DNA from: an uncultured Eggerthellaceae bacterium
GTDB taxonomy: Bacteria > Actinomycetota > Coriobacteriia > Coriobacteriales > Eggerthellaceae
Assembly (NCBI GenBank): GCA_949450265.1
Contig: CASTMW010000091.1
Span: 1 to 5,709, forward strand
Length of the DNA: 5,709 nt
Reading direction: 5' to 3'
Shown in pieces: positions 5,316 through 5,709 of this stretch. Numbering within the stretch: position 1 is the stretch's first letter; each line of letters starts with the position of its first letter. A program made the position numbers and the translations under genes. The notes beneath the pieces are model-generated. The model was not told the DNA's origin, ran no database searches, and worked only from the letters and a program-made list of their open reading frames with translations.

Positions 5316-5709
5316 ATGGCGAAGTCGATGAAGATAGCGATAGGCGCAATAGCGGCCCTAGCAGCAATAGCTGTAATCTTGACGCTGTGGGGTTCCATGC
5401 AAGCTCCCATACTCAAAGATGAGACCTTGGTCGAAGGTACGCCCGAACGTGCTGGTGAACTTCCCATTGCGCAAGCATCCGCCGATCATGCCGTCGATGA
5501 GGGCGTCATCATGACGCTTGGGGGCAGTGCGGATACATATGTACTGGTGGGCGAAGAGTATTTGGAAGCTGGTTGTCATGCGGTCGATCCCGACGCTGTT
5601 GGCGACTACGACATCACCTCCAGCGTTGCCGTATTCGGCGAAGTGGACGCATCAACCGTTGGTGACTACACCTTGACCTATACCGCCACCACTGAGAACG
5701 ATGAAGTGG
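5316..5709 (+). CDS. membrane-anchored or secreted protein with a bacterial Ig-like domain, 3' end outside the window
   Basis: 131 codons are visible and the frame is open at the right edge. The N-terminus MAKSMK is followed by a hydrophobic helix at residues 7-26 (IAIGAIAALAAIAVILTLWG), a signal peptide or signal anchor. There is no lipobox cysteine. After a linker, residues 63-130 resemble the DUF5011 / Cry22Aa-type Ig-like fold: LGGSADTYVLVGEEYLEAG, AVDPDAVGDYDITSSV, then GEVDASTVGDYTLTYTATTE, the usual 'vDtstvGtYtltYtatd' close. Such domains are typically repeated in surface or cell-wall proteins, so more copies may follow. ATG 5316 is chosen because an in-frame stop lies at 5268-5270 and no other start precedes it; ATG 5328 (residue 5) is an alternative. 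Neither has a strong ribosome binding site. Third codon positions seem less GC-rich than in the TetR and reductase genes. Adhesion or envelope function is an inference. Confidence 0.75.
   Translation, partial: MAKSMKIAIGAIAALAAIAVILTLWGSMQAPILKDETLVEGTPERAGELPIAQASADHAVDEGVIMTLGGSADTYVLVGEEYLEAGCHAVDPDAVGDYDITSSVAVFGEVDASTVGDYTLTYTATTENDEV

Noticed and set aside
5276..5422. Acidic ~48-codon frame from ATG 5276 (MEIMANTDQERTAYG...)
   Set aside because: No binding site, no family resemblance, and it overlaps the signal-anchor region of the Ig-like protein in another frame.
1..5709. tRNA, rRNA, riboswitch or CRISPR array
   Set aside because: No cloverleaf, ribosomal core sequence, regularly spaced repeat array or recognisable riboswitch core was seen on either strand by eye.

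Overview
The window looks like chromosome of a GC-rich Gram-positive gut actinobacterium. Family Eggerthellaceae (Coriobacteriia) is my best guess. This is inferred from GC-rich codon use in the central genes, a LuxR-type regulator, an iron-sulfur aldo/keto reductase paired with a TetR regulator, and several radical-SAM genes. There is no rRNA or other marker gene to settle it. No tRNA, rRNA or CRISPR array was seen.

Left part (1-2000). The 3' end of a LuxR-type regulator runs in from the left edge on the + strand. Convergent to it is the remnant of a MerR-type regulator on the - strand. The remnant keeps its linker helix and ligand-binding domain, but its DNA-binding domain is gone and one frameshift is visible. 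It abuts and slightly overlaps the 3' end of an apparently intact TetR-family gene, also on the - strand.

Centre (1970-3310). The TetR gene is divergent from a 395-residue aldo/keto reductase with two C-terminal [4Fe-4S] cluster motifs. The gap between them holds a near-consensus sigma-70 promoter (TTGACA, 17 bp, TATAGT). A 19-bp palindrome fills its spacer, and a second, weaker copy lies 32 bp downstream. The simplest reading is that the TetR protein represses both its own gene and the reductase until it binds a ligand. This divergon is the best-supported functional unit in the window.

Right-centre (3260-4170) is decayed. A REP-like repeat (AATGAACAG/CTGTTCATT) sits just beyond the 3' end of a broken REP-associated tyrosine transposase (RAYT). 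That gene has a frameshift between its HxH motif and its tyrosine helix, a shortened 5' end and a probable internal deletion. It is joined head to head at a 14-bp GC palindrome to the C-terminal third of a radical-SAM protein that has lost its cluster-binding half.

Right part (4150-5709). An intact 295-residue radical-SAM protein lies on the - strand with an excellent ribosome binding site and a repeat-bearing upstream region. Divergent from it, at the right edge, starts a membrane-anchored or secreted protein with a bacterial Ig-like domain. It is cut by the window end. No wholly new multi-gene system is visible. The most informative features are the twin-operator divergon and the cluster of gene remnants.
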